A stretch of DNA of 64,000 nucleotides from VRUE01 sp963703175 (GTDB taxonomy: Bacteria; Actinomycetota; Thermoleophilia; Solirubrobacterales; 70-9): positions 1,054,001 through 1,118,000 of the forward strand of contig OY969794.1 of assembly GCA_963703175.1 (NCBI GenBank), given 5' to 3'. Every line of letters begins with the position of its first letter. Position 1 is the stretch's first letter. The translations under genes and the position numbers were made by a program. A model generated the notes under the pieces. It had not been told where the DNA came from. It saw only the letters and a program-made list of their open reading frames with translations, and did not search any database. Positions 62,977-64,000 of this stretch are shown one piece after another.

Positions 62977-64000
62977 TCAGCCGCGGTGGCGTCTGAGCAC
63001 GACCACCTTTTCGAGCGTCCGCGGTTCGCCCCCGGTCGGCGTGAAGGTAACCGCGACGCGGATCCGGCCCTTGCCATGCTGCTTGAGGAAATGCCGCAGC
63101 CGCACCTTGGGCTTGATCGGCAAGCTGACCGTCGTAGCTGCGCGCGCCGTGCGCACCAACCGACGAAAGCCCCTGCCGCTCAATTTCAGCTTGCCCGGCC
63201 CAGGCACGCGCACGTAGAGCATCGCGAAGCCGTTGCTGCGATTTTTGACCAGGCCGGCGAAATGGAACTTGTTTGACGGCGGTTTCACGACCGGGTCGAA
63301 GATCGGTTCGGGCTGCGGCTCCTCCAGGCAGGGCGGTGGAGGGGTGCCGGGTTCGCCGAAGCGCACGACCCGGGCGAGCGAGGCGCTTTCCTCGACGGCG
63401 AAGACGTTGCCGCCGCACGCGGCCGCGACGCCGGCGACGTTCGGTTCGGCGGCAAATCCGCCGAGGAAGCCGCCGGCTTCGCTGAAGTGCTCGAGCCGTT
63501 CGTCGACCTGGTCGGCGACATAGATCCCAGCCGAACCGTCCAGGACGAGCGCCACGGGACCGCTCAGCGCCCCCGATCCGCTTGCACCGAAGGAGCGAAG
63601 GAAGCCGCCGCCTTTGGTGAAGACGTCGACGCGTTCGTTGCCGAAGTCGGCGACGTAGAGGTTGCCATCCCCGCCGATGATCACGTCTCGCGGAGAAAAT
63701 GGCGAAGCCAGTTCGATTTGGCCAAGCGGAGCCCCGGTGACACCGAAGCGGGCAACGCGGTTTTCGCCGCTGTCAGCGACGTAGACGGTCGAGCCGTCGA
63801 CGGCGACGCCGGTCGGATCAACCAATTCTCCCTCGCCGATTTTGCGCACGAATTCACCGCTTGAGCCGAACACGTCGACCCGGTCATTGCCTTTGTCGGC
63901 AACGAAAGCAAGGCCACCGCCGAAGGCGACGTCCTGCGGTTCGTCCATGTCCCCGGTGATCGTCCGCAGAAAGCTCCCGTCCCCGCCAAAGACCGAGATC
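62977..64000 (-). CDS. NHL-repeat protein (5'-truncated by window edge)
   Basis: The frame stays open to the window edge at 64000 and its first visible residues (SVFGGDGSFLRTITG) are already in a repeat, so the start lies beyond the window. At least five NHL-type repeats of ~45 residues are seen (for example PTGVAVDGSTVYVADSGENRVARFGVTG and GDGNLYVADFGNERVDVFTKGG), forming a beta-propeller. A C-terminal ~110-residue domain of unknown kind follows (PGKLKLSGRGFRRLVRTARAATTVSLPIKPKVRLRHF), similar to Ig-like secreted-protein tails in this group of bacteria. Role unknown, probably extracellular. Confidence 0.75.
   Translation of the reverse strand, partial: ISVFGGDGSFLRTITGDMDEPQDVAFGGGLAFVADKGNDRVDVFGSSGEFVRKIGEGELVDPTGVAVDGSTVYVADSGENRVARFGVTGAPLGQIELASPFSPRDVIIGGDGNLYVADFGNERVDVFTKGGGFLRSFGASGSGALSGPVALVLDGSAGIYVADQVDERLEHFSEAGGFLGGFAAEPNVAGVAAACGGNVFAVEESASLARVVRFGEPGTPPPPCLEEPQPEPIFDPVVKPPSNKFHFAGLVKNRSNGFAMLYVRVPGPGKLKLSGRGFRRLVRTARAATTVSLPIKPKVRLRHFLKQHGKGRIRVAVTFTPTGGEPRTLEKVVVLRRHRG

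Noticed and set aside
1..64000. CRISPR array or prophage
   Set aside because: No regularly spaced direct repeats, no integrase, capsid or terminase genes were seen.

Overview
The window is GC-rich DNA from a single actinobacterial chromosome. Gene content fits Actinomycetota, most likely Thermoleophilia/Solirubrobacterales: a fused PafB-PafC regulator, a SigK/RskA-type sigma/anti-sigma pair, an AccA3-type biotin carboxylase/BCCP protein, Wzm/Wzt polysaccharide export, an Rv2525c-like secreted protein, and many leaderless promoters. The class-level assignment is inference. No prophage, insertion sequence or CRISPR array was recognised.

Positions 1-22,917 form a surface-polysaccharide region. 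It holds dTDP-rhamnose genes rmlA, rmlD and rmlB followed by a deleted rmlC remnant; GT2 and GT4 glycosyltransferases and a methyltransferase; a Wzm/Wzt ABC exporter; two divergent sugar-nucleotide epimerases; a dolichol-phosphate-mannose-synthase-like pair of enzymes; four polytopic GT-C-like membrane proteins; and two paralogous secreted glycosidases. Positions 22,943-25,637 hold a phosphopantetheinyl transferase, an FMN-binding protein and a divergent GlxA-type regulator/DJ-1 pair. Positions 25,683-31,834 hold a lipoprotein, a collagen-like secreted protein, an Rv2525c-like glycosidase-fold protein, a penicillin acylase and a metallo-beta-lactamase-fold enzyme. Positions 31,948-42,388 hold the PafBC fusion, an HD/OB exonuclease-like protein, a CorA-like protein with an altered GMN motif, catabolic hydrolases, trmO, tRNA-Phe, a DUF6036-type toxin/antitoxin-like pair and a secreted glucoamylase-like protein. 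Positions 42,426-54,571 hold a LOG-like protein, a DUF1998 helicase, a divergent dihydropteroate synthase, a HAD phosphatase, a DtxR-type regulator, an operon of two exported ferritin-like proteins with an ECF sigma and its anti-sigma, an aminotransferase and an AbiEi-like protein. Positions 54,597-64,000 hold sucCD, a HAD dehalogenase, a sulfatase, the acetyl/propionyl-CoA carboxylase alpha subunit, a MerR regulator with a CC-motif protein, a PHP phosphoesterase and the end of an NHL-repeat protein.

The most unusual signal is non-coding. Four copies of a 114-119 base fold-back element (28,581; 31,825; 34,420; 50,526) lie at the 3' ends of unrelated genes, all in the same orientation relative to the preceding gene, and three of them begin inside the stop codon. 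The inner arms are conserved in sequence. The outer arms differ between copies but stay complementary, so the fold rather than the sequence is preserved. Two further palindromic families (46,096/54,488 and 59,421) and several hairpins also start at or next to stop codons. A second genome-wide habit is a TAnnnT box 6-10 bases before the start codon of at least sixteen genes, which indicates leaderless transcription and fixes several starts.
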